Shown: positions 53,729 to 61,652 of the stretch, in pieces
Layout of the letters: the number at the start of each line of letters is the position of its first letter
Numbering within the stretch: the first letter of the stretch is position 1
From: Cyanobacteria bacterium UBA3301
Lineage (GTDB): Bacteria; Cyanobacteriota; Vampirovibrionia; Gastranaerophilales; Gastranaerophilaceae
Direction of reading: 5' to 3'
DNA length: 64,000 nt
Assembly: GCA_002361485.1 (NCBI GenBank)
Contig: DESZ01000002.1
Location: 1 to 64,000, forward strand
The notes under the pieces: generated by a model
Told to the model about the DNA's origin: nothing
The model's input: only the letters and a program-made list of their open reading frames with translations
The model's database searches: none
Position numbers and translations under genes: made by a program

Positions 53729-53760
53729 AAAAAAAGAAAGGTAGAATATTTTATTCTACC
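53729..53760 (-). terminator. Terminator after the 165-aa gene (minus strand)
   Basis: A 9-bp stem GGTAGAATA with TATTCTACC (53740-53760), followed on the minus strand by TTTC and a run of T. Confidence 0.8.
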
Positions 53761-53794
53761 TACTAAATTCACACTATTTTCTACTACGGGGAAA

Positions 53795-54292
53795 TTATTT
53801 TTTTATTTTTTTGAAATTCTTTACTATAAAATCTTTTGCTTTGCCAAAAATATTTTTTGTTTTTCCTGCGACAGAAGAGGTCGATGATTTAAATTTAGGG
53901 CCTATATTTTTGACTTTATCAATAATATTTGTACCAAAATTTTTCACATTATTTAAAATATTTTTAGCTGAAGGTAATTTTATACCGTTTTTAAATAAAT
54001 CTTTTACAAAGTTTACTATCAATTTACCTTTTTTAAATCCTAATATTGCAAGAACAACTCCTCCAACACCAACAAGCAATTTTTTAATTTTGTCGTTGTC
54101 TTTACTCTTTTGAGTTTTCTCATAGGTATCTTGCTGCGGTTGACCGGAATTAAGGTTAACATTTCCGATTTGCGAATCGGCCGTACCGGTAATTGGATTT
54201 ACCGTGCCGGGATACATTCTGTTTATCATAGAATAGCCTATATCATCGGTAAATGCCGGATTTCTTAAATTATATTTGATACTTTCGTCCAT
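53795..54292 (-). CDS. Unknown Lys-rich protein with one hydrophobic segment
   Basis: 165 residues. A polar N-terminus (about 1-65) precedes one hydrophobic segment (LLVGVGGVVLAILGF, about 71-85). A very basic Lys/Asn/Phe-rich helical tail ends KNFKKIKK. No family recognised. The build, one small glycine-containing helix then a Lys-rich tail, resembles the 335-aa protein at 39753. Their leaders also share TACTTTATAT and GTAGGTTAAA boxes. Confidence 0.7.
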   Translation of the reverse strand: MDESIKYNLRNPAFTDDIGYSMINRMYPGTVNPITGTADSQIGNVNLNSGQPQQDTYEKTQKSKDNDKIKKLLVGVGGVVLAILGFKKGKLIVNFVKDLFKNGIKLPSAKNILNNVKNFGTNIIDKVKNIGPKFKSSTSSVAGKTKNIFGKAKDFIVKNFKKIKK

Positions 54293-54298
54293 AAAAAT

Positions 54299-54351
54299 TT
54301 TAACCTACAACCTTTACTCTTATATAAAGTAATTTTGTGTAAAATAATTTA
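54299..54351 (-). promoter_or_regulatory. Degenerate copy of the bipartite element and leader box
   Basis: On the minus strand: TAAATTATTT (54351-54342), ten bases, TACTTTATAT (54331-54322), then GTAGGTTAAA (54308-54299) close to the start at 54292. The second decamer and leader box match 40798-40827 exactly; the first matches GCAATTTTTT at seven of ten. Confidence 0.35.
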
Positions 54352-54376
54352 CTTTTTTGTAAAAATTTGCTTTAAT
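54348..54376 (+). promoter_or_regulatory. Candidate promoter of the RWYD-repeat gene
   Basis: TTTACT (54348-54353), 17-nt spacer, TTTAAT (54371-54376) with a TGC extended -10. It overlaps the divergent element of the 165-aa gene. Confidence 0.5.
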
Positions 54377-54409
54377 ATTCTTAACAATTATAAGAAGGAG
54401 AGAATAAAT

Positions 54410-54709
54410 ATGAATATGTTTAAACGCTGGTATGATGCTGATGCCGTTGTAAGTAAAGTCATTAACGATATGGAAAAAGCTCCTGAGGAAATTCAGATAA
54501 GATGCGCAGAATATATTATTGACGATTTGCTTAAAGATGTTGAACTGAAAGAAATGAGTCTTGAAGATCAATATAATTACATTATGCGCAGATGGTACGA
54601 TAAAAATATTAAAGTATCACATGCCATAGAATATTTGCGCCAATGTCCTGATGATATAAGACGAGAAATAGCATTAAAAGTTCAAAAATACTTAAAAAAG
54701 ATTTCTTAA
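54410..54709 (+). CDS. 99-aa protein made of two RWYD repeats
   Basis: The ATG at 54410 is nine bases after AAGGAG; an in-frame ATG further upstream overlaps the promoter. The protein is a tandem duplication. FKRWYDADAVVSKVINDMEK (4-23) followed by PEEIQIRCAEYIIDDLLK matches MRRWYDKNIKVSHAIEYLRQ (58-77) followed by PDDIRREIALKVQKYLKK. The shared pattern is RWYD....VS..I......P..I....A..I..LLK, suggesting two copies of a three-helix unit. No family recognised. Cytosolic. Confidence 0.8.
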   Translation: MNMFKRWYDADAVVSKVINDMEKAPEEIQIRCAEYIIDDLLKDVELKEMSLEDQYNYIMRRWYDKNIKVSHAIEYLRQCPDDIRREIALKVQKYLKKIS

Positions 54710-54713
54710 CATT

Positions 54714-54742
54714 TGGACAAATATCAAAATATATTGTTTAAT
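54714..54742 (+). promoter_or_regulatory. Promoter of the 115-aa gene
   Basis: TGGACA (54714-54719), exact 17-nt spacer, TTTAAT (54737-54742); five of six matches in each box, 20 nt before the GTG start. Confidence 0.6.
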
Positions 54743-54762
54743 AACATTTAAGGGGGATATTT

Positions 54763-55110
54763 GTGTCTGACGAAATAAATAAAAACGTCATAGCAATGTT
54801 TTCAAAGCATAATAAGACCAAGTTTACATCAAAAACAAAGTCTGATGTGAAGTATTATGCAGGCTTTAATTATGTAAAAGTAAAGAAAGATTTAAACGGT
54901 AACAAATTAAGAAAAGATTATTTGCTGAAGTACCGCAGTGAATGTCATTATATGGTTTCCGTGATGCGTGAAATTGACGGAGAAATTTGCTTGTACTCAT
55001 ATGATGTTCCAAATGATGATTTGTTCAAATTTATGAAATCTTTTGATGAAAACACTCTTGACGGCACGATTATTGAAATCGACAAATACTTTCCAAATGA
55101 AATAGTATAA
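54763..55110 (+). CDS. 115-aa unknown protein
   Basis: Starts with GTG at 54763 after AGGGGG. The first 30 residues are Lys/Thr/Ser-rich (FSKHNKTKFTSKTKSD); the rest looks like an alpha/beta domain (HYMVSVMREIDGEICLYSYDVP, LDGTIIEIDKYF). No signal peptide; one or two cysteines. No family recognised. It has its own promoter. Confidence 0.75.
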   Translation: MSDEINKNVIAMFSKHNKTKFTSKTKSDVKYYAGFNYVKVKKDLNGNKLRKDYLLKYRSECHYMVSVMREIDGEICLYSYDVPNDDLFKFMKSFDENTLDGTIIEIDKYFPNEIV

Positions 55111-55130
55111 ATGGAGAAGATAATTGAAAC

Positions 55131-55188
55131 GGTTGAATTATGCAAAATTAAGCAGCTAAACTATTCAACCATTCAACTGTTAAACTGC
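55131..55188 (+). promoter_or_regulatory. Overlapping inverted repeats before the radical SAM gene
   Basis: GGTTGAAT (55131-55138) pairs perfectly with ATTCAACC (55163-55170). GCAGCTAAAC (55152-55161) pairs at eight of ten positions with GTTAAACTGC (55179-55188). The two hairpins exclude each other, as in attenuators. A 34-codon reading frame (55111-55215) spans them. Function is inferred only. Confidence 0.35.
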
Positions 55189-55192
55189 AAGA

Positions 55193-57721
55193 ATGTGTTT
55201 TTTTACGAAATATAATGATAGCTTAAATAGGTGTTTTAAACCATACCAATATGTCGGCGGTGAATTCTTATCGCACAACAAAGATTTTGACAGCGCTAAA
55301 GTGCGTTTTGCCATGGCATTTCCAGACAAATATGAAATCGGCATTTCTAATTTGGGAGTGCGTGTTTTGTATGAATTAATAAACAAAGAACCAGATTATA
55401 TGTGTGATAGGGTTTACGCCCCCGAACCTGATTTTACCCCTAATCCTTTGTATGGGTTAGAGTCAAAGCGACCGTTAAAAGATTTTGATGCAGTAGGTTT
55501 TTCGCTTCAATATGAAATGGCATATCCTACCGTATTAAAAATGCTTGAAATGGCAGGAATTCCATATAAAAATTGTGACAGAACAGATGATGACCCTATT
55601 ATTGTGGCAGGCGGACCTTGCGCTTTCAATCCTTTACCGATGTCGGAATTCATTGATGTATTTTTAATAGGTGACGGCGAAGATTCAATAGTAGAAGTTT
55701 GCCAAATACTTGAAAAAACAAAAGGTCTACCGCGTCACGAAAGAATAAAAGCCTTATGCGGTGATAAAGAGGGCAGATGGAGTGCATCAATCGGCGGGAA
55801 TGTAACAAAGCGAATTGCTCAATTAAAAAAAGATACCGCATTAACAGGGTATCCTATTCCGTTTTCATCATCAGTACAAGACAGAGCGGTTGTTGAAATT
55901 CGCAGAGGATGCGGAAGAATGTGTCGTTTTTGCCAACCGGGACATGTAACGTTACCGATACGAGAAAGAGAAGCGCAAGATATAATTTCAATTGCAAAAG
56001 ATTTGGTTAAAAACACGGGCTATGAAGAATATTCACTGCTTTCACTGTCTTCTAATGATTACAAAAATATAAATGAAGTCATTAAAGAACTCGCACTGGA
56101 TTTCAATGAGAAGAAAATTTCGGTAACCTTACCGAGCCAAAGGATAGACAGTTTTAATTTAGAACTTGCAAACCTTGTTCAAAGTGTAAGGAAATCAACA
56201 ATGACGCTTGCCCCCGAAGCAGGCAGTCAACGATTAAGAAACGTTATAAAGAAAAATATTTCTCAAGAGCAAATCTTGAATGCTATTTTAACACTTTACG
56301 AAAACGGCTGGTCTCGCGTTAAATTGTATTTTATCTGCGGTTTACCGACAGAAACAATAGAAGATATGGACGAAATGGCGAACTTATTGTCAACAATCAG
56401 ATATCGTTCAAAATTATTAAAAAAAGAAAAAGAACTAAAACATTCGCTGGATTTAACCTGTACTCTATCAATTTTTGTTCCGAAACCTTTTACCCCGTTC
56501 CAATGGTGCGCTCAAGCAAATTTAGACGAAGTAAAAGCGCATATTGATTACTTAATGGAGCGCGTAAAAAGAATTAAAGGGGTTAAAATTAATTACAGTG
56601 ACAAATTTTTATCGCTTTTGGAAGCAGTTTTAACTCGCGGAGACGAATCTTTATGCAAATTTATTGAAGCTCTTTATAAAAAAGGGGTTTATCTTGCATC
56701 ATGGGGTGAACATTTCAGCTGGAAGTTATGGAATGAAACCGCACAGGAACTTGGCATCAATCTTGAAGCTCTAGCACAAAAAAAATATGAAACAAATTTA
56801 CCGCTCCCTTGGGATTTTATAAATATCGGCATTGATAAAAAATGGCTTGCGGAAGAATACAATATTGCCTTAAACAAATATAAAGATTCAGATTTTGTAT
56901 ACACTCCGACCTGTGAAACTAAATGTGTAAACTGCGGTGTTTGCAAGAATTTAGGGACACATAAAGTATTGGCAAAACCTTATATAGCTTCAAACGAAGC
57001 TCAAATTTTGTCAAAACAGGAAAAACGACATATCGAAGATATTAACCAAAAAGATATAAAGCCAACTTACAGATACAGAATTAAACTAACCAAAACAGGG
57101 ATATTGAGGTATTTTTCTCATCTTGATTGGCAAAATACATTTTTCAAGGCAATATCAAGAACAAGTTTAAAACCTGCTTTTTCATACGGCTACAACCCGA
57201 CAATGAAAATTTCAATGGGCGTTGCACTTCCGTTATTTTGCGAAAGTTTAACAGAACTTATAGACATAAATTTGTGGGAAAATTCAGATTGCGAATTCAT
57301 AAAAAATGAACTTTCAAAAGTTATGCCGAAAGAATCGCAAATAATCAGTGTGGAGCAAATCGATAAATCAGCTCCGTCAATTGATGATACTGTTTACTGG
57401 GCGCAGTATAAAGTAAAGATTTTTGACGAAAGTGTTTACGATTTTGATAAATTCGTATATAATACTATTGAAGTTTTGAATTCCGATGAAATATTAATCG
57501 GTAAAAAAACTAAAAAAGGTTTAACTAAAACAATAAATTACGCAAAATCAATCGGAGAATACTGGTTTGAAGGCGGTAATTTATTCATAACATTAAGAAC
57601 AGGAAAGAGTACAAATGTTCCTCCGTTGAGAGCTGATGCACTTATGAACTTAATTGCACCGGATGTAATATTTGAAATTACCCGTATAAAATTTTTGACG
57701 GAAGAACTTCACGAGTTATAA
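55193..57721 (+). CDS. B12-binding-like radical SAM protein fused to DUF2344 (TIGR03960-TIGR03936 type)
   Basis: 842 residues. An N-terminal B12-binding-like domain (about 15-200) precedes the radical SAM core with CGRMCRFC near 240-247, a CxxxCxxC cluster. A linker with a second Cys cluster (CETKCVNCGVC near 578-588) leads to a C-terminal DUF2344 domain (from YRIKLTKTGILRYFSHLDW near 623). The two parts are separate genes in many bacteria and fused here. It lies 11 nt before an RNase E/G gene, the conserved context of this family, which hints at an RNA or ribosome link. The reaction is unknown. Confidence 0.9.
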   Translation: MCFFTKYNDSLNRCFKPYQYVGGEFLSHNKDFDSAKVRFAMAFPDKYEIGISNLGVRVLYELINKEPDYMCDRVYAPEPDFTPNPLYGLESKRPLKDFDAVGFSLQYEMAYPTVLKMLEMAGIPYKNCDRTDDDPIIVAGGPCAFNPLPMSEFIDVFLIGDGEDSIVEVCQILEKTKGLPRHERIKALCGDKEGRWSASIGGNVTKRIAQLKKDTALTGYPIPFSSSVQDRAVVEIRRGCGRMCRFCQPGHVTLPIREREAQDIISIAKDLVKNTGYEEYSLLSLSSNDYKNINEVIKELALDFNEKKISVTLPSQRIDSFNLELANLVQSVRKSTMTLAPEAGSQRLRNVIKKNISQEQILNAILTLYENGWSRVKLYFICGLPTETIEDMDEMANLLSTIRYRSKLLKKEKELKHSLDLTCTLSIFVPKPFTPFQWCAQANLDEVKAHIDYLMERVKRIKGVKINYSDKFLSLLEAVLTRGDESLCKFIEALYKKGVYLASWGEHFSWKLWNETAQELGINLEALAQKKYETNLPLPWDFINIGIDKKWLAEEYNIALNKYKDSDFVYTPTCETKCVNCGVCKNLGTHKVLAKPYIASNEAQILSKQEKRHIEDINQKDIKPTYRYRIKLTKTGILRYFSHLDWQNTFFKAISRTSLKPAFSYGYNPTMKISMGVALPLFCESLTELIDINLWENSDCEFIKNELSKVMPKESQIISVEQIDKSAPSIDDTVYWAQYKVKIFDESVYDFDKFVYNTIEVLNSDEILIGKKTKKGLTKTINYAKSIGEYWFEGGNLFITLRTGKSTNVPPLRADALMNLIAPDVIFEITRIKFLTEELHEL

Positions 57722-57732
57722 GAGGAAGATTT

Positions 57733-59499
57733 ATGAGTAACAACAGAAACAGAAACGAAAATCAAACAATCGAAAAAAAGATTGTCATAGCTGAACGTGA
57801 CAATATTGCTGCATTACTTGAAAACAAAAAAGTAACTGATTTCTTTATCCAAAGAGGAGACGTTTTGTTGGGTGATGTTTATATGTCTACGGTTGACAAT
57901 ATTTTGCCAAGTATTGACGCAGCATTTGTAAACGTCGGAACCGATAAGATGGGTTTTTTACATGCAGAAGACGTTATGGGCAAAGGTTCATTAAAAGACA
58001 AACTTTCCCCGAAACAAAAATTAGTGGTTCAAGTTGTAAAAGAACCTACAGGGCATAAAGGTCCGAGAGTAACAACTGAAATCAGTTTACCCGGGAGATT
58101 TTTAGTTTTAATGCCTTATGAACCGGGAGTAAGCGTTAGTAAAAAAATCGAGAATTCAAAAGAACGCGCAAGACTTAAAGCTATTGTAAATTTGATTAAG
58201 CCAGTCGGGGTTGGTGTCATTATAAGAACAGAAGCAGAAGGTCAATCCGAAGCTGATATTCAGGAAGATTTGGAAATCCTTTTAGAGAAATGGAATAATA
58301 TTATTACATCTTCTGAAACACTTGATGCACCAAGTTTAATTTACAGGGATCAAGATTTGTTATACAAGGTTATAAGAGAAGCTTGCACGGAAGATGTATC
58401 TGAAATTATTGTTGATACACCGTTTGCATTGAGCAGAGTTCAAACAATTCTGCAAAATTGGCACATTGCCAAAGGTGTAAAAGTAACTTTATACAAAGGG
58501 ACTGAACCGCTATTGATTGCGATGGATATTCACAAAGAAATAAAAGCAGCATTAAATGTAAAAGTTAATATGCCTTCAGGCGGATACTTGTTTATACAAC
58601 AAACGGAAGCTCTGACGGTAATTGACGTCAACAGCGGGAAATTCGTAAGTTCTGCTACTCAAGATGAAACTATTTTAAAAACAAATATAGAAGCCGTTCA
58701 TGAAATTGCTCGTCAATTAAGACTCCGTAATATCGGCGGTATGGTAATTATTGACTTTATCGATATGACAAGCAGGGCAGATAAGTTAGCAATGCTTGAG
58801 GAATTGGAAATTGCATTAGAAGCTGATAAAGCAAAACCGCAGGTAGGACAATTATCGGATTTAGGCTTGGTTGAGCTTACACGCCACAGACAAGGTCAAT
58901 CTCTGGCGGAAATATTTACTAAAAAATGTCCTCATTGTCAAGGCTCCGGTTGCTCTGTTATTGATTTTAATTTTGCAACCCCTGTTGCGGAAGGTGAATA
59001 TCGCGCAAAAGCTGCCAAAATAAAACTTCCAACAGGAGCATTTAAGAAGAATAAATTCAACAATAAAAACAATAATAATCAACCTCAACAGAATATTGAT
59101 GAGCAAGAACAACAAGAGATTAAGCCTGTAACAATTGAGACGGAACCGTCTGCGGCAGCTACTGAAGAAACTATTAAAAAAGAAAATAACAAGCGTAATA
59201 AGCGTAGATTTGACAAAAACAAAAAACGGCAAGAACAGGTTTCAGCACCTGAAGATACGGCAAAATCCGAAGACGTTGTTCCCGAAGTAACAGAACAACC
59301 TCAAGAGCCAACGGAAAAGCCTGCAAAAAGAACACGCAGGACTTCTAAAAAAGCTGTAAAAGAAGAAGTCGCTGAAACTGCCCCTGTTGTTGAGCAACCG
59401 TCAGAAGAACCTGCTCCAAAACGAACCAAAAGACCAAACAGAGGGGCTTCAAAACGTACAAGAAAAACAGCAAAAACAGAAGGTAACAGTGAAGAATAA
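57733..59499 (+). CDS. Ribonuclease E/G
   Basis: 588 residues. An S1 domain with an insertion lies at about 38-125. The 5' sensor/RNase H-like and DNase I-like core carries the catalytic metal aspartates in VIDVNSGKF (near 297-305) and VIIDFIDM (near 338-345), and the Zn-link CPHCQGSG is near 399-406. A tail of about 170 residues is first Asn/Gln-rich, then Lys/Arg/Glu/Pro-rich with KRTRRTSKKA and KRTKRPNRGASKRTRK patches. Cyanobacterial RNase E has a comparable basic tail element that binds PNPase; such binding here is only a guess. It processes rRNA and decays mRNA. Confidence 0.95.
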   Translation: MSNNRNRNENQTIEKKIVIAERDNIAALLENKKVTDFFIQRGDVLLGDVYMSTVDNILPSIDAAFVNVGTDKMGFLHAEDVMGKGSLKDKLSPKQKLVVQVVKEPTGHKGPRVTTEISLPGRFLVLMPYEPGVSVSKKIENSKERARLKAIVNLIKPVGVGVIIRTEAEGQSEADIQEDLEILLEKWNNIITSSETLDAPSLIYRDQDLLYKVIREACTEDVSEIIVDTPFALSRVQTILQNWHIAKGVKVTLYKGTEPLLIAMDIHKEIKAALNVKVNMPSGGYLFIQQTEALTVIDVNSGKFVSSATQDETILKTNIEAVHEIARQLRLRNIGGMVIIDFIDMTSRADKLAMLEELEIALEADKAKPQVGQLSDLGLVELTRHRQGQSLAEIFTKKCPHCQGSGCSVIDFNFATPVAEGEYRAKAAKIKLPTGAFKKNKFNNKNNNNQPQQNIDEQEQQEIKPVTIETEPSAAATEETIKKENNKRNKRRFDKNKKRQEQVSAPEDTAKSEDVVPEVTEQPQEPTEKPAKRTRRTSKKAVKEEVAETAPVVEQPSEEPAPKRTKRPNRGASKRTRKTAKTEGNSEE

Positions 59500-59788
59500 A
59501 TTCTATAAAATATATATGGCATTATTGGCGGTATTATATACCGCCTTGCCTTCATTAGGCGCAAAAGCCGACACCCATAGTCTAAAGTTTATCGCAACTA
59601 AATTCGGGCTTGCCATGGGTGGGGTTTTATTCTTTTCGTTTTTACTTTATCTGGGTTTATCTATATATAATAAGTATTTTGTAGATGAACAGATAAAAGA
59701 TTTTAATCTCCGAAAGGATTCTCTAAGGACACCGCGTGATACAGATGAAGCTATTATGATGTTTATTGCTAAAAACAGGATGAAATAG
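59489..59788 (+). CDS. 99-aa membrane protein after RNase E/G
   Basis: The GTG at 59489, five bases after AAGG, overlaps the RNase stop by 11 nt; a longer frame inside the RNase gene is unlikely. Two hydrophobic segments: a signal-like one at 9-25 ending near AKADTHS, and a helix at 37-60, with a charged cytosolic tail (EQIKDFNLRKDSLRTPRDTDEA). Function unknown; one base separates it from the next small gene, so the two may act together. Confidence 0.75.
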   Translation: MKNKFYKIYMALLAVLYTALPSLGAKADTHSLKFIATKFGLAMGGVLFFSFLLYLGLSIYNKYFVDEQIKDFNLRKDSLRTPRDTDEAIMMFIAKNRMK

Positions 59789-59789
59789 G

Positions 59790-60011
59790 ATGAAAAACGG
59801 GGTCGGACTGCTTGATTTATTGTTTGTTTTATTGATAATTTTATTGCTGGTAATTCCTTTATATGGTATGTATTCCAAAAATATAATAAACAAGGATTCA
59901 CAGACAAGGTTTATTGAACAAAAGAAATATGTTGATAATCAAGTAAAAATTATAGAAGATGCAAAAGCGCTTCAAATAAAAAGATTAGAGATGTTAAATC
60001 AAGGGAATTAA
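59790..60011 (+). CDS. 73-aa single-helix membrane protein
   Basis: An N-terminal helix (about 5-27, GLLDLLFVLLIILLLVIPLY) follows a three-residue polar head, and a charged coiled-coil-like tail comes after. This looks superficially like a prepilin or pseudopilin helix, but no Gly-Phe-Thr-Leu-Ile-Glu cleavage motif is seen. It is co-directional with the 99-aa protein and six bases before sdaAB. Confidence 0.7.
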   Translation: MKNGVGLLDLLFVLLIILLLVIPLYGMYSKNIINKDSQTRFIEQKKYVDNQVKIIEDAKALQIKRLEMLNQGN

Positions 60012-60017
60012 AAAATA

Positions 60018-60686
60018 ATGAAAAGAGCAACTTTATTTGACATAATATCACCCGTAATGATAGGCCCGTCAAGTTCACATACGGCAGGAGCAGTCAGACT
60101 GGGATTATTGGCAAGAAATATATATAATTCAAGCATTAAAAAAGTTACCTTTAAATTATACAATTCTTATGCACATACAGGCAAAGGACACGGAACAGAA
60201 AAAGGATTATTAGCGGGGATATTAGGCTTAAGTGTTGATGACAGAAGAATAAAAGACATATTTAATTCTAATGTTGCAAAAAATGTTGAATATTCCTTTG
60301 AATATTCTGATGATTTCAGAAGACATCCAAATTCCGTCGATATAACTTTAGATGGCGAATATAAAATGTTTATAGCGGGTGATTCTATCGGCGCGGGAGA
60401 AATTTTAATTACTCGGATTAATGAATTTAATGTCTCATTATCCGGAAATTATAATACACTTATTCTTGTTTATAAGGATAAACCCGGTATGATCTCAAAC
60501 GTCACTTCTCATCTTCAATCAAAGAATATAAATATTGCATCTCTTGATTGTGACAGAAATGCAAAAGGTAAAGATGCATCAATGATAATTTGTGTTGACG
60601 GAAATATTCAAGACTCTGTAATTGATAAAATTAAAAATATGTCTGATGTATATTTTGTAACTTATGTAAAAAAATTGGAAAACTGA
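60018..60686 (+). CDS. sdaAB: L-serine dehydratase, iron-sulphur type, beta subunit
   Basis: 222 residues. ISPVMIGPSSSHTAGAVRLG near 11-30 and a SYAHTGKGHGTEKGLLAGILG block near 49-69 are diagnostic. A C-terminal ACT domain (about 148-220, starting NTLILVYKDKPGMISNVTSHL) probably senses serine. With the alpha subunit it deaminates L-serine to pyruvate and ammonia, a common amino-acid fermentation step in gut anaerobes. It lies 4 nt before sdaAA. Confidence 0.95.
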   Translation: MKRATLFDIISPVMIGPSSSHTAGAVRLGLLARNIYNSSIKKVTFKLYNSYAHTGKGHGTEKGLLAGILGLSVDDRRIKDIFNSNVAKNVEYSFEYSDDFRRHPNSVDITLDGEYKMFIAGDSIGAGEILITRINEFNVSLSGNYNTLILVYKDKPGMISNVTSHLQSKNINIASLDCDRNAKGKDASMIICVDGNIQDSVIDKIKNMSDVYFVTYVKKLEN

Positions 60687-60690
60687 ATTT

Positions 60691-61575
60691 ATGACAAATA
60701 TAATAACTTTTGAGCAATTAAAAAATGAATGTATAGATAGAAACAAGCGAATATATGAAATCGCACAAGAAGAAATGGCAAAAGATTCAGGAATAAGCAT
60801 TGAAGAAGTAAGGGCGTTTGCCAATAAGAGTTTATTTAATATGAAAGAAGCCATTGAAGCAGGTATGGCAAGTAAAGAACCTTCAATGAGCGGATTAACA
60901 GGGCAAGATTGCGACAGGTTACAAAAGCGATATAAAACAGAGCGTTCAATGTTCGGCTCATTGTTTGAAAAGATTGTCGAATACGCTATAGCAACAAGTG
61001 AAGAAAATATACGAATGGGTAAAATTGTAGCTTGCCCGACTGCTGGCTCATGCGGGATATTACCGTCTTGTCTTATTGGTGTAAGTCAGGAATATAATTA
61101 CTCTGAAACTGAGCAAATTAATGCCTTAATAACAGCCGGAGAAATCGGCAGGATAATTTCTGTTAAGATGTCATTAGCAGGCGCTGTCGCAGGTTGTCAA
61201 GCAGAATGCGGAGTAGCTGGAGCTATGGCTGCTGCTGCGGTTTGCCAATTAAAAGGCGGTTCTGTAGAAAAGATACTGAATTCATCTGCTTTAGTTTTAA
61301 AAAACATTCTTGGTTTAACTTGCGACCCTGTTGCAGGATTGGTTGAAATTCCATGTGTAAAAAGAAATCCGTTTCTTGCGGTTAACTCAATTACGGCAGT
61401 AGAACTGTCTTTATCAGGAGTCGAATCAAAAATTCCTATAGATGAAATTGTAGATGCAATGGCTCAAACAGGCGCATTGCTATCGCCAATGCTGAAAGAA
61501 AGTTCCCAAGCAGGTCTTGCGACTACGAAAACCGGTTTGAAAATTAAAAAGAAAATATTCGGCTCATTAACATAA
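60691..61575 (+). CDS. sdaAA: L-serine dehydratase, iron-sulphur type, alpha subunit
   Basis: 294 residues. PTAGSCGILPSCLIGV near 112-127, GCQAECGVAGAMAAAAVCQL near 169-188 and TCDPVAGLVEIPCVKRN near 210-226 contain the cysteines that hold the 4Fe-4S cluster. It is the catalytic partner of sdaAB. Confidence 0.95.
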   Translation: MTNIITFEQLKNECIDRNKRIYEIAQEEMAKDSGISIEEVRAFANKSLFNMKEAIEAGMASKEPSMSGLTGQDCDRLQKRYKTERSMFGSLFEKIVEYAIATSEENIRMGKIVACPTAGSCGILPSCLIGVSQEYNYSETEQINALITAGEIGRIISVKMSLAGAVAGCQAECGVAGAMAAAAVCQLKGGSVEKILNSSALVLKNILGLTCDPVAGLVEIPCVKRNPFLAVNSITAVELSLSGVESKIPIDEIVDAMAQTGALLSPMLKESSQAGLATTKTGLKIKKKIFGSLT

Positions 61576-61652
61576 TATTATTACAAGTTATGAAGTTTGA
61601 CTGTTTTTATTTAATCTTTGAACTATAATAACCTAAGGAAAGGTATGATTAT

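Noticed and set aside
59790..60011. Type IV pseudopilin
   Set aside because: A single N-terminal helix fits, but the prepilin peptidase motif with Gly before a Phe and a Glu at +5 is absent.
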